Part shown: one piece after another, positions 12,603-25,900 of the stretch
Position numbering within the stretch: position 1 is the stretch's first letter
Layout: the number at the start of each line of letters is the position of its first letter
DNA from: Nilaparvata lugens
Lineage: Eukaryota > Arthropoda > Insecta > Hemiptera > Delphacidae
Direction of reading: 5' to 3'
Length of the DNA stretch: 64,000 nt
NCBI RefSeq assembly: GCF_014356525.2
Contig: NC_052511.1
Span: forward strand, 14,741,942-14,805,941
Made by a program: the position numbers and the translations under genes
The notes under the pieces: generated by a model
Databases searched by the model: none
The model's input: the letters and a program-made list of their open reading frames with translations, nothing else
Told to the model about the DNA's origin: nothing

Positions 12603-15076
12603 GTAAGCAATAATATCAGTATTATCAATAATAGTGATAGTAGTAAAAAATATGGATCCCCAAATGTTATCATATACGGTATTCACAGTAACATTGGCAC
12701 ATATGAATAATCATCATTGAACTAAGACAATAATGTTTTAATTCCAATTGCCCAATAAAAGCTTATTTCCATAGGTATTATTTTGAACATATTTCTTCAG
12801 GTGAATTGGTGACAGAAAATGATTACTGTATGTAAGGTGTGGAGCTACTAGTTACTTTACTAGAAGATATACCGGTAACTTAGAATCAATAACATTAACA
12901 AATTCAAAACTAGCTAAATGTTTGCAGTTACAAAGAGAATTTTTTTTGTAACTCTTACAGAGAAAATATAAATAATATGCTAAATTCTGACTCGTGTTAC
13001 CCCTTATATTGTAGGTCAAAGAAACACTGCTGATAATATGAATTTCATGTGACTATCATTGAATGCTAATAAGTAATGGATTCTACACAATACAATTTCT
13101 CCATTTATATTTTTAAAATAATTCCTACTTTTAAATTCACTTGAAAATCATTCTTTTACTTCATATATAGGGAGATCCTCGGTTGAGATTATGTGTACCA
13201 GATGAAGCAGATGACGATAAAGAAAACTATTGCGATGGTTTCGTCACCCTCAATGATCTTGTCTACCACCATCACATCAAAGATACTGTAAATGCTGAAT
13301 ATGTGAGTGAACTATTTCTGTGATCCACCTTTTTCGATCAATGTGAATCCAAACCTATTCAAATAATCTATCTCAGTCAGTTCCAATTCTTGAAAATTGT
13401 ATTTTGTTATATGAAAAGGGTATTATTGATAAATTCAATAGAATGTAAGGAAGTTAGGAACTACGGTAGTTATTCTAATGAAAGAAAGTGATAAATTATT
13501 CACGAATTAAACCTGATGAAAATAACGTAATTATATTTATAATCAGGATTAGTAGGTGATGAATGAATAATAATCTTTTCCCACAGCTACCTCGGAAAGT
13601 TGCTGTTCCTGTACTGATTACAATACCCAAAGATTCACTTTTCCGCTCTAGTGCGGGAAAATTTTTTTCTGCACTCCAGATTTGCAACATGGCAACACAA
13701 AATAGTTAGAAGGTTATATGGAGCACCAGTGCAGCAAAATCAAAATTAAGTTGGCAGTGACTGTGGTATAGTGTTGCGGTGCACGTTATAATAATATTAA
13801 GGTAGTGGACAACAGTGGATGACAGCGACAGCCACCACATTCAGCACACAGCCTTCATTCATTTACTACTACATTATTCAATTTTAAATGAATTGAGGTT
13901 TTTATTAATAATAAAATTACACAGAAAAACATTTGATCGATTTCAGGGAATTTTACCCATGATTACTCACTTTTCATATTCAATGGTAACTGTAGGAAAA
14001 ATTTAATGTGAAATACGTGCGCAAAGTTCCTCTGCTGCACTCAGTAAACGTTTCTTTCGGTGCAGCAAACTGTCACTTTGCGCACTAGTTGCACAAATAA
14101 CTATCAATGATTGACTTGAAATCATTTATATCTGTACGTATTCCAGATGCATAATATACGTGAACATTATCATTATTTGAACATAAAAAGCACAGAAACG
14201 TTCATCTCCATTGAAATGAACAATATCAATATTGAACATAATTATTATTGAGAAATTTGATTATGATAATATGATCATTGAAAATAGCTTCAAACGCTCA
14301 TATTCAATAGACCAACCAATCTCTACAAATAATGTAGGATTCTCTGTGTGTTATTGGACAAAATCTGTGACGTGTCTTATACTGATTAGGTAATGCATAA
14401 CTGTTCATGAGGAATCATTTATAGGATATGAGTTTAGTAACGTTCATAGAATATTGTGTATACAAGAGTTTATTCGATGTGTAATTTTTCAGGGGAATTT
14501 GACAAGAACTGGATTGAAGGATGAGAAGAAGAAGGAATGGACGGATCAGAAGCGACTTGATACTTATGAAACGTCTTATAGAGTTCAATATCATGACTAC
14601 CCTAGAGAGTGTTTACAAATCGAGCATGTGAGAGAGCATAGGTGAGCCCACTGACAAAATATTTTTAACTAGCTTACCCGGCAAACTTAGTACCGCCAAA
14701 AAGTCAATGTATCTCTTGGCACACTTGACTTTATTCGGTGAATCATGAGATTTATCTGACAATCAATATTTTTATTTAAATCTCAATAAGGACTTCCTAT
14801 GTGCTTAGTCATGCACCATTTTTTGTTATTCCGAACATATATTCTTCTCAATTAGTAGAAATATCTATCAGTAAGGTGTTGAATTCAAAAAAAAAAAAAA
14901 TGGATAGTTTAAATCAGCGTTTCAAAAGATAAATTTAATGTGTTCATAGTTGTTGATTGTCAATAGGTGGTCCAGGAAATCAATATGCGATGTACGATGA
15001 ATCACACAGAATTCCATATTTTTTCTATCTTCATTTCAGGATGAATATAGCTGAACTCAATTCAAAAAAATTGTGA
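12415..15076 (+). CDS. CFAP107: CFAP107-like (C1orf158) axonemal microtubule inner protein, 5' exon not found
   Basis: The exons are 12415-12602, 13171-13302, 14493-14641 and 15040-15076, all GT-AG with matching phases and a TGA stop. Exon 1 encodes VLVGNWIDKQDNF followed by TPLSVYKEDF. From memory of the family this parallels the GNW-x-E/D and TPxSxYxxxY blocks of vertebrate CFAP107. Exon 3 encodes LTRTGLK and then TYETSYRVQYHDYPRE, matching the family's C-terminal TxxxY block. Vertebrate members bind inside the doublet microtubules of motile cilia; in an insect, expression in testis is the expectation. About 168 codons are seen, against roughly 190-200 in vertebrates, which fits one short missing N-terminal exon. 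Confidence 0.65.
13171..13302 (+). CDS. CFAP107: CFAP107-like exon B
   Basis: The acceptor is CATATATAG and the donor GTGAGT. It has 44 whole codons in phase 0 at both ends and encodes an acidic stretch followed by YHHHIKD. Confidence 0.7.
13303..14492. other. Intron of the CFAP107-like gene
   Basis: AT-rich, with no nested gene. Short frames at 13496-13690 and 13815-14006 have no coding character. Confidence 0.5.
14493..14641 (+). CDS. CFAP107: CFAP107-like exon C
   Basis: The acceptor is AATTTTTCAG and the donor GTGAGC. It enters in phase 0 and leaves in phase 2. It encodes the conserved TGLK and TSYRVQYHDYP segments. Confidence 0.7.
15040..15076 (+). CDS. CFAP107: CFAP107-like last exon
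   Basis: The acceptor is TCATTTCAG. One base completes the split Arg codon, then eleven codons follow and a TGA. The phase match supports it despite its small size. Confidence 0.6.
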
Positions 15077-16289
15077 ATTATTTTGTCATTTTCCAGTAAT
15101 CAATGAATGCAATATAAACAACTCTCTTTCATGAGGTGAATCATTTTTTGCAACATTTTCCAGTTTCTTAATGATAGGGGAGTGATCATTAATTTGTATA
15201 GGTCTTCTAAGGAACCATTATCTACAGCTGGTACCAATAAACAACTACACTTCAACTCCAAACTAACGTTCTAATACCAGTACACAATTTATCTGTCTAT
15301 TACAGCTGTTAACTTTAGATGCTGAATCATATTATCACAACATGATCTTGAATCATGATCACCTTTCCGTTCTTTGGAAGCCGCTCGGCCGACAATTTCG
15401 AAAACATAGGTCTGTAAAATGGATTAATAAAAAATACTATCAGCCCCCCTACATCTCCTCCCCCTATTCAAATTTCTGGTCAGAAACCATCCCAATATAA
15501 TATTCACACAACATATTCCCAAATAAGTTTCATGCCGTTCTGTCAAGTAGTTTTTAAGTCTATAGGGTACAAACAAACAAACACGCACATTCATATTTTT
15601 TATACCGTATAGTTCTAGATTATTTATAACACTCAATGGCAGGAGTATTTTCTTTAAATAAAATACGGTAATAGAGTAGTTATATTGATCATAAAGGTAG
15701 AAAACATAATATATAGATTATTAACTAGTAAGAATCATGAACAATCCTAAACTATTCTGTATTATGCTGTTTTTCTCAAATAATGATCATAAATCTCAAT
15801 TTATTTTGAAAATTTACTATTTTTCCAGGTGTAAAAGACAGAGACACAATCATAAGAGAAATAGAATGTGTTGCTTTATGCCTCATGCTCCCAAAAACAT
15901 ACTCCCATCTCTCTGATGAACAAAATATTGAAACTGGATTCACAATCTTACAGATAATAATGCTGTATTTCACCAAAGAAAGATTAGAACAACCATTTCT
16001 CCTCAATGTGTTTTTCAATTACTCGTTAAAATTATTTTTAATTCATATGTACTAAACCAATACTTACTATTACATCTACACGTATTAGAATTACCTAAGT
16101 GATAGTAGGTATTGACTAAACCCCTTATAGTTATAAGCCTATTTATGAAAAATGTTTAAGTAATGATGGATGTAAGCCTAGGTACTTAATGTATGAATCA
16201 ATTAATATTAACACTGTCGCACCTCTTCTGTTTAAACTTTACCGCGGTTCGATATAAATATTCTACAGTCGACACACCCTGAAAAGAAA
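15077..16289. other. Intergenic, between the CFAP107-like gene and SNX4
   Basis: No gene is supported. The frame at 15424-15636 (minus) is not conserved-looking. The right end runs into the SNX4 promoter region. Confidence 0.45.
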
Positions 16290-16353
16290 TATCGATACCT
16301 CTTCTCAAGTCGATACAGGCTATACGAGATCGACTTGAGAAGAGGTATCGATA
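16290..16353. promoter_or_regulatory. Perfect 25-bp-arm hairpin with two TATCGATA (DRE-like) sites upstream of SNX4
   Basis: The arms 16290-16314 and 16329-16353 are exact reverse complements around a 14-base loop. Each outer end is TATCGATA, the DRE octamer bound in Drosophila by DREF at housekeeping promoters. The structure lies 154-217 bases before the SNX4 start codon, where a core promoter would be expected. The sequence and position are seen; binding by a DREF homologue is inference. Confidence 0.6.
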
Positions 16354-16506
16354 CCTGATAAATAGTTCTGTTTCTTTTCTTATTTCTGTCTGATTCTTTG
16401 AGGTTGGGTTGTGTACCGTTGAATAGTTCTTTATTAATAAAAATGTGCCAATATAAAATATTTTATGAATAGATTTAAATTCAGTTTGTAAGTAAAGTGA
16501 TTGAAA

Positions 16507-16596
16507 ATGGAATCTGAACAAGACATAGCTGTTGTGAAGGAAAATGTAAAACCAACGGTCAGCAATTATACACTGAGGAGCAGCGATAAGATTACT
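16507..16596 (+). CDS. SNX4: SNX4 exon 1 (N-terminal tail)
   Basis: It has thirty codons beginning MESEQDIAVV, and a strong GTAAGT donor in phase 0. N-terminal tails are poorly conserved in this family, so the assignment rests on the promoter, Kozak context and position. Confidence 0.65.
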
Positions 16597-19500
16597 GTAA
16601 GTTTGATTTAAATTAATTATCTCTTTTTTATAATTTTATTGATTATAAAAAGTATATTTTCTATTATACACCTTACTATAAGCTAATTAATAATGTTGAC
16701 ATTAGTAAAAATATTAGGTAACGAATTCAATCTTTCTTTTTGTCTAGGCCTAGTTAACTTATTGGTGTCAAATGTGTGTTTAAAACTAAGATAAGCATTT
16801 TTTTGAATATAGGCATATTTACTGAAGTATTGCAGGGCTGCGCTTTAGTAGCCTATATGGGCCGCGGAATCTAGCATTGAGACCTACATAGATCGATAGA
16901 GGAGATCAAGACGAGATCAACCATGTATAAAATTGTTGTCGATTTCCAAGGATTAGCTGAAAAAACATGGCGGAAAGTTCAATTTTTTTAAAATCTTTTT
17001 ATGGCTACAATATGTTTTAAACTAGTGCAATCTTATGTAAAATTAGACGAGGAATCCAATGAATTTCAGGTTCGTAACTTTAGTAGTTTTTGAGATATTG
17101 CAAAAAAGTGCAAATTTTTGGTTTAAAAGAAGTGAACCTGTTTTCATGGTGATTGATTGGTATTTAGAACTATTGGATTTGGTAGAATGATAAATTCTAA
17201 AGAAAAAATGTCCAGTCACTTAATAGCCTAAACTCAAAATTGTTCGAGATATTTGGGCAAATAAAAATATTGCAACTCGGGCCTAGCAAATATTTTTGCT
17301 ACGTCGGGAGAACTTACAAAAAGCTTAGGTTAGGAGGAGCTTGGATCAGGAAAGCTTAGGTTAGAAAAAGCTTAGATTGGGGAAAGCTTAGGTTAGGAGG
17401 AGCTTGGATCAGGAAAATATTAGGTTAGGGGAAGCTTAGGTTAGAAAAAGCTTAGATTAGGGAAAGCTTAGGTTAGGAGAAGCTAGGGTCAGGAAAAAGC
17501 TTAGGTTAGGGAAATCTTAGTTTAGGAAAAGCTTATATTGGGAAAAACGCTTAGGTTGAGAAAAGCTCAGATTAGGAAAAGCTCAGGCTATCAAGTGACT
17601 GGACATTTTTCCTTTAGAATTTGTGATTCTACTAAATCCAATAGTTTAAAATACCTATTAATCATCATGAAAACAAGTTAACCTTTTTTAAAGCAAAAAA
17701 TTTGCACTTTTCTGCACATTTTTTGCAATATCTCAAAAACTACTGAAGTTACGAAATTAGTTTCATTTGATTTCTCGTCTAATTTTACATAAGATCGCAC
17801 TAGTTTAAAACATATTGTAGCCATAAAAAATTATTAAAAATAAAAATTGATATAAAAATGTTGAACTTTCCGCCATGTTTTTTCAGCTAATCCTTGGAAA
17901 TCGACAACAATGTTATACAGGGTTGATCTCGTCTTGACCTCCTCTATCGATCTATGTAGGTCTCAATGCTAGATTCCGCGGCCCATATACTAAAGTGCCC
18001 CCTATTGCAGTACATATCTTCACTACTAAACTACACTATCATTTTATTCATCTTATTCTTGGTTTGGTAAATGAATCAAGTCAGTTGTTCGTAATAAGTT
18101 GAATGTAATTTGATAATTACTTATACCTAGGCGGCTAGGCTCTATATGCGATTACAATAATATTTGCACTATTGTTGTCTATTCATTAATAGGCCTATCT
18201 ATAATATCTATAATTCTTGAACCAATATCATACCATTCATAATATTATTAATGGTGGTGGATTCACGGAGGATCGGCAGCCTTGATTGTGGGTCGATTAG
18301 TTTGTGCTTTCCTCCCCTTCCCCCTCTCCCAAAGAGGCAAGATAACCTCTCTCCCTCACCCCTCCTTCATCCTCCCCGTTTATCTTTCTAACCAGCACTT
18401 CAAGAAGCGTACTCGAGAAGTCAACATCGTTTTCGTTTCGTTTCTCCTGTTTCCGTGGCGTTCGAGCTGAACGCAATTACCTCGTTTCGTTTCGTGATAT
18501 ATGTACAATATCATATAGGCCTACGCATAAAGACAGGATATCGTCAGCAGTAACTTCTACACACGAGATACAGTCCACTTCCTCGCCAGTTCCAAGGTTA
18601 GAGCAAATTAAAGACTTACTCTTGGGGCTGTCGACGTTTTCGTGAATTAAATCTTAACTGTACCCCAATCCATAGGTTTGGGGACAGGACGGGATTACCA
18701 AATGGTATAAGTATTAAAAATTATATTATAATTTGGAACGTTTCTCTCATCCATAATGTATATAGCCTAATAGAACTGAAAACAGATACAGCTATACCAA
18801 ACCAGACTGTAACTTATTCTATCAAGAACTGTAATTATTGATGTGTCATCAAATTAATATTGTATTTTTTCCCCAAGTTCTATTCTATCATGCTTAACTT
18901 AGTACTTTGCTTTCCAGTTTGCTTGAATGATGATGAGAGATAACAAATCTAGCCTACGGGTTAAAACGGATTCTAAGATATGATCTGCATAGCAAAATTT
19001 TTGTGATATTACTATAAAGATTTCACTCAGATTAAGTTTTGTTAGTCTGAAATTGAATGAAACAAACTGTTATTTGCTCAACTGCAGTAGCCTACAAATC
19101 TCATGCTACTTATTCAATCTGTTGTATTAAGATACCAGTTTGACCTTATTAGGTACTGGCTCATTTTATTAATCTATGCTTTTGGCTTCTATTGATAGAA
19201 AGATCCTCGTTCTCTTCTTGATATCCAATTTCACTCATCATAAACATTTGAGTTCATAGACTCATGGCTTATGAGTCTCCAGTATGTAACCTGTCTTGAA
19301 CTGTCTGATCAGTTTTGTTTGCGAACAGAGTCATCGTTCAAGGATGGTCAGGCAAGCTGGCAAGCCTAGGGATGGTGTGGCGTCGTTACACCGAGTTCGA
19401 ACAGTTGAGAACGTATCTGGAGACAATCTATCCCTGGACAATCGTACCACCATTGCCAGAAAAGAGAGCTACATTCACCTGGGAGAATACGCCCAGCGAT

Positions 19501-22500
19501 ACTTTCGATCCAGACTTCATCGATAGGAGGAGAGCTGGTTTGGAGGTAAATAAATTTCAAAAATATTCTAGAAAAATGGAAATTTTTATACTGAATACAA
19601 AGAATAGAAGTTGTCCAACCACATATTTATTAAAAAACCAGATACCGGTTTCGGTTGTTACACCCATTATCAATCTATGTAAACTGATTCACTTAACTGG
19701 TCAGTTTACCACAGATTGATAATCCGGCTTCAGATTTCTTCCTCCCGAATTGAATACCGTAGTCACTTTAATTCTCCAATCAATCGCATGATGAATTTTT
19801 ATAATTACCATAGCTTTCACCTAGACCTTTTTCATATGAATCCCAGTCAGTTCAAGAAGGCATGTAAGCAGCTTCACCCAATGTAGACACCTATTTTCCC
19901 AAGCTAGACCTCATCAACTTACAGAGAGTAGTATATTACCAAGTAGTGTGACTTCTTTTCATTCTTAGCTCTGTTATCATTAACCTCATTCATTATTTGC
20001 AATTCTCAGCATCTAATTCATAATTTATTGATTCCTCTCTTATTATTGCTCACCTTAACGTACAATCCCTCAGTTGCCACATTGATGAACTCAGAGCAAT
20101 CTTCCGTTTTCAGGACTTCAATATAATCGGAATTTCCGAATCATTTTTGAAGCCTAGTATTTCATCAAATTTTGTTGCATTGCCTGGATATAATCTTTTC
20201 CGGAATGATAGATTAAATAAAGCTTGTGGGGGTGTAGCAATTTATGTGAAAGAAGGTATCAAAACAAAAGTTTTAATCACATCTAAACAAGAGTATTGTT
20301 CCAGACCAGAGTTTATGCTACTTGAATTATCCTTATCTAGTACTGATAAATTACTCGTTGGTATCTGTTATCGCCCACCAAAAATTGGTCATTTCACAGA
20401 TTTCGAAAGTGCCTTGCTTTCTCTTATGCCTTGTTATAACCGTATACTAGTTATGGGGGATATGAACACCGACTTGAACATGACAAATCGTAACTTTGAC
20501 TACTTTCAACTGACTACAATTTTCCAATGCCTAAACATGACTATTTTACCTCTCGATCCAACTCATCATACTAATGAATCAGACACACTCATTGACCTTC
20601 TCATTGTTAGTGATCCCAATGAGGTTGTTCAAGCAGGCCAAATCTCAGTCCCAGCTATTTCTAGACATGATTTGATCTACTGTGTACTTTCCCATAAGAT
20701 ACCCAAGCCAGAACAGAAAATTATCACTTATAGAGACTTCAAAAACTTTGATGAAGCCGCCTTCCTGACTGATGTGGCTCAGACTCCATGGCATCAAATT
20801 GAAGCATTACCCTCAGTTGATGACATGGTCAAGACTTTCGAGAATTGGACTTTGACTTTGTATGACAAACATGCACCTTATGTGACAAGGAGGATTAATA
20901 GAAAACGACGAGTACCGTGGATGACTGAAGACATACTTAAGATGATGGGACGTAGAGACAAAGCACATAGAAAATTTAAAAAGACATTTGACTTGGACAG
21001 TTTGATAGAGTACAGGAGCCTTAGAATAGGGTTAAACAGGAATTACGGAACTCAAAGATTAGGTACTTGAATTCATTTATGACAAACAATAGACAAGACT
21101 CTAAATCACTTTGGCAGGGAATAAAAGAATTCGGGCTTGGCAAAGAGAAATCGAATCCACAAATTGACTTACCATTGAATAATATAAATGACCATTTCGT
21201 TTCACACTCTAACCAACGCGACGAAGTTGTCATTGCTAATCACATTGATGATCTTGAAGAGCAGGTTACAAACTTAGATTTACCAATCACTGATCAATTT
21301 CATTTCCATCCAATCTCAGAAGAAGACACTTTCAGAGCAATTCAACGTATTCATAGTAATGCTATGGGTGTAGACAAAATTCCTATTAAATTTATCAAGA
21401 AGATGTTATTTGCTGTTTTACCAACCATTACATACATTTTCAACAAGTCACTTGAAGAAGGCATTTTCCCTGAAAACTGGAAGTTTGCTCTGGTTCGCCC
21501 TCTAAATAAAGTTCCATCACCCAATAAAGTTGAGGATTTTAGACCAATCAGTATTTTACCTGCATTGTCCAAAGTGCTAGAAAGACTCATCCATGCTCAA
21601 GTTGTAAAATTTCTAGACAACAATAGTAAGCTTCATAACTTTCAATCAGGCTTTAGAAAATTCCATTCAACTGAGACAGCTCTGCTTCGTGTCACTGATG
21701 ATATAAGGTTAGCTATGGACCAAAGAAAATGCACCATCCTCACCCTATTTGATTTTTCTAAAGCATTCGATACTGTTGATCATACAGTCCTTCTGAATAA
21801 GTTGGCTATTCTTGGTTTCAGTCGCAACTCGTTAGTTTGGTTTAAATCCTATCTATTAGGTAGGAAACAATGTGTATCTGTCGGTGACAAAAAGTCAACT
21901 TGGAAAAACGTTATGCATGGAGTACCACAAGGTTCAATTTTAGGCCCTCTCCTCTTCACTTTGTATGCTAATGACCTTTCTTCCATTATCAAATTCTCCA
22001 GTTTCCATACTTATGCAGACGACCTTCAAATCTATTTAAGCTGTCCCATAACAAAAATTAATGAAACAGTTGGAATAATGAATCAGGATATCAATTCGAT
22101 AGTGGAATGGACAAAGAAAAATGGCCTTAAGCTTAATCCCATCAAAACACAACCCATTATAATTGGATATTCTCGTCTTATAAACAATATTGACCTTGAA
22201 TCGATTCACAAAATTAGTGTAGACGGTAATGACATTCCTTACTGTAGCTCAGTTAAAAATTTAGGCATTATTATGAATAATACTCTTGACTGGTCAGAAC
22301 AAGTGAACAAAACTTGTAAAAAGGTATTCTCAGCCATGCATGCATTGAAGAAAATGCACGATATCCTCCCTAGAAACATTAAATTATTATTGGTTCAATC
22401 TCTCATCTTCCCACATTTAATGTATTGTAATTCTGTTCTTAACGATATGCAAGTCACTCTGAATGATAAACTACAGCGTTGCCAAAATTATTGTCTACGT

Positions 22501-22955
22501 TTCGTCTACTCTCTCCAACGCCATGATCATATCACCCCAGCCCACATTGCTAGTTCAACATTAAAGCTTCCCGATCAGAGGCTTTTTCGAATAGTCAAGC
22601 TTGTTAGAGATATCTTGATATACGGTAATCCGAACTATTTTAAAGATGATTTCAAATTTGTTTCTGAAGGTAGGAGGATAGATGCTTCACATACTAGAAC
22701 CGGAGAAAGTACTTTAAGGATACCCAATCATCGAACTACTATTTTCACAAAATCCTTCTTAGTCAGTGCCTGTCGTGCATGGAATGCACTTCCTGTTTCT
22801 ATCAGGTCCATCGAGAGCCGAGCGAGCTTCATCCTAACTTTAAAAAACATCTTTTGGAACAAATGACTGAAACTGTCCGGCCCTAGAACGATCACATGAC
22901 ATCCATCCCCCACCCATCCCACAAATACAAACCTTTAAACCATGTTATAGAACGA

Positions 22956-22996
<41 letters not shown>

Positions 22997-25900
22997 AACT
23001 CATGTTATTTCAATTATCCACTGCATAATGCTGTATATTACTGAAAGTTGATAACCCTGATCTACTTTCAGCCTACTTCATTTTATTAATCAATTATTTG
23101 ATCTTATCTACCTATATAATTATTTTACTCTATCAATTTTCTGTTTTTTTCTCTTTAATATTCATATTGATTAAAACTTTTACAATATTTCCATTAATAA
23201 ATAGATCCTTAGTTTAAATAACGAAATTAACGTTTTGGTAGAGAGTTAGTGGGGAGGATATTTTTAATATTCTTTCCGAAGAATGGACATTGATATGTCC
23301 AAAGCTCCGCCAATTTATGTAGATGCATAACAATATGATTATTATCTATAGTTATTGTATTACAAACTGCTTTTTCATATCATATACAGTTCAATAATTA
23401 TTTTCTTAGTCTATATTATGTAAATTCATCTATAATTTTGCTGTATTGTAAGCTATTGTATATAAGTGTATAAGCCAGTATATATTGTAATCTACATAAA
23501 TAAAGTACTCAATCAATCAATCAATCAATTATTCTCTCATATTGTATATGACCTCTATTATAAAGTATATTATCTAGGTAGTATTTAGTATATGTAGTTC
23601 CTCATAAAATGTTTTTCTTCACTAATATAGAATAGCTTTTTCCTTGTATTTCTTTCTTTCTCTCAATTTTCAATTACTTTGTAAAGTGATTATTGTGATT
23701 TCCTAGATTTGGGAGATTTTTTGGGATTTTCCCGTGTGCTCCCACATTGTTGTAAATAAATAAATAAATAATGGTGTAACAACCGAAACCGTTATCTTGT
23801 ATTTTATAATCTGTGGTTGGGCAACTTCTTGTCTCTTCATTTATTATGGATAATTACCACAATATAGCCTTCATAACTACTAAGAAAGTGAAATCTTTAT
23901 AAGCTATCAGATGAAATCTAGTCTACATAATAATAGGTATAAGATATATTCGTTTGAAATTCAGAAAGACTTTAATTCGTAGATCCCGACAGGACTGCTG
24001 ACTATCTAGCTGAATTATCTGTTATATGAATCTTGAAGATATTGTGGTGAGCTATATTTTGAACATGATAATAGGCTACCTCCAAACTTGTTATTCAAGT
24101 TGAAATAAGGCTGATTCTACAGTTAACCATAAACTATGACATCCATTTGCATTGCTTACAAAGTCTACTAACAATTATCAATTATTGTTATCCAACGTGT
24201 TGCGTATCGCGTTTATATTTGAAATATGGCGCTTTCTCATACACTTCTTAACACTTATTCCAGTACGTATCAGTTGTTAACACTAAGGTAACACTTATTC
24301 TTAGTACAGGTGTCTTGTGCTTTGTGGGATAATTATTTATCTGTAAAAGTTCTTTGTGCTATGTTTCTATCGTTATTGTTTACAATTGTTCATATTATTT
24401 ATTTCAATCCTGACAACTAATATGCAATACATTTTTGTTTCAGACATTCCTTCATCGTGTTGCCGATCATCCCGTACTTTGCAATGACCCACTTGTAGTG
24501 TCATTCCTTCAGCAAGAAGACAGTTGGAATGAAACAATTAAAGAAACAGGTACTGTTTTGCTTATCATCACCTTATTTCAATTTCCAATAAACTTTGGCA
24601 GCTTATAGATTGATGCTAATACTCCAGTGGATTTGAGACGATCAATGCAAATTAATAAGATTTATTTTTGCCATTAAAGATGTTTCAATTCAGTTCCAAT
24701 ACATCTTAATTCAGAAATTAAAGAATTATACAATTTTCTGTGTAGTATAGTACCTACATTTTCATACAACTGGTACTACTGACATAAATAGAAATGAAAA
24801 AATCTTCTAGTACTTTTTCTACGAATATATTATCAATGCAAAATATAATGAATTGTACATTGATGAAATACTATAATAAGGTACTGAAGACTTTTATTGA
24901 CTTCCAATAATTATTGTAGTATTAGTAGCCCTATAAAAGGAAAAGTGAATATATTTACTATGTCATAAATAGATATGTTCGCCAGCAGTGTGTTCAGTGA
25001 TATCAATATTCTGGTAGAGATAAGTTTGTTGAATATTTATAAATGTAATAATATAATGTATATTCTCTTCATAAAAATAAAATATGAATAAAAACAGTAC
25101 GGAAAATGAACAAATATGGAAAATACAGTGACAATCAGTAAAGATCAAGATTTTATATTTATCATGACATCATATAATAGGTACATTTTTCCTTATGAGT
25201 CATCCCAACATATTTATTTTAAATGCATAAATAGTCTTCAGCTATCAATTTAAATAGCTGATTCACGATTTCTAATTCAACAAATTCATCTTAATTCTAA
25301 AACCGTTGATTCATTGAAATAGTTGGCGACACCTCATTAACCATCTAAAATTTCAGCTATCTGACTAATTTCAGTAGAGGAATCATGTTTGTATTTGTTT
25401 CAATTCTTACTGGAATTGGTATTTTAGAAATATTTTCAATATTCAATGACGTTGATCCATTTATTGCTCTATACATCTAAATTTGGCCTTCAAATCATAA
25501 TCTGATTGCAAAATATGCATATTTCAGGTTACCTGCAATCGGCCGAATCAAAACTGAAAGCCTTATCAGTCAGTATTCGTCTTCGAAATCCGGATAAACA
25601 GTTTGAAGAAATTAAAGCAAATGCTGTTGATCTGCAAGTAAGTAATTTTGTCACTTATTCAATTCAATATAACACTCACTAAGTTGAAAACTTGTCACTT
25701 AGTTCCGAGTTGTAATCAGAACTTAGACAAGCTAAGCCCCTGCCACTTATTGCTCTCACAAAATATTCATATACAAAAGTCAGAAATTTAAGTTACATGG
25801 AATACCAATTCATACACATCTTACGCATCTACTCATAATGCATATGAATAGCAATACTCATACTATATAGGCCTATGTATTATGTCATGTCTATTTCACT

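Larger units (their letters stand above)
20024..23535 (+). mobile_element. Nearly full-length APE-type LINE (Jockey/CR1/L2-like group)
   Basis: A single ORF2-like region encodes an APE endonuclease then reverse transcriptase, followed by a 3' region with a (TA)n stretch, a GGACAT-TGAT-ATGTCC hairpin at 23285-23300 and a terminal (ATCA)n tail. The 5' end is not resolved and may begin before 20024. It lies in the SNX4 intron between the PX exons in the same orientation as the gene. The clade cannot be fixed by eye. Confidence 0.85.
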
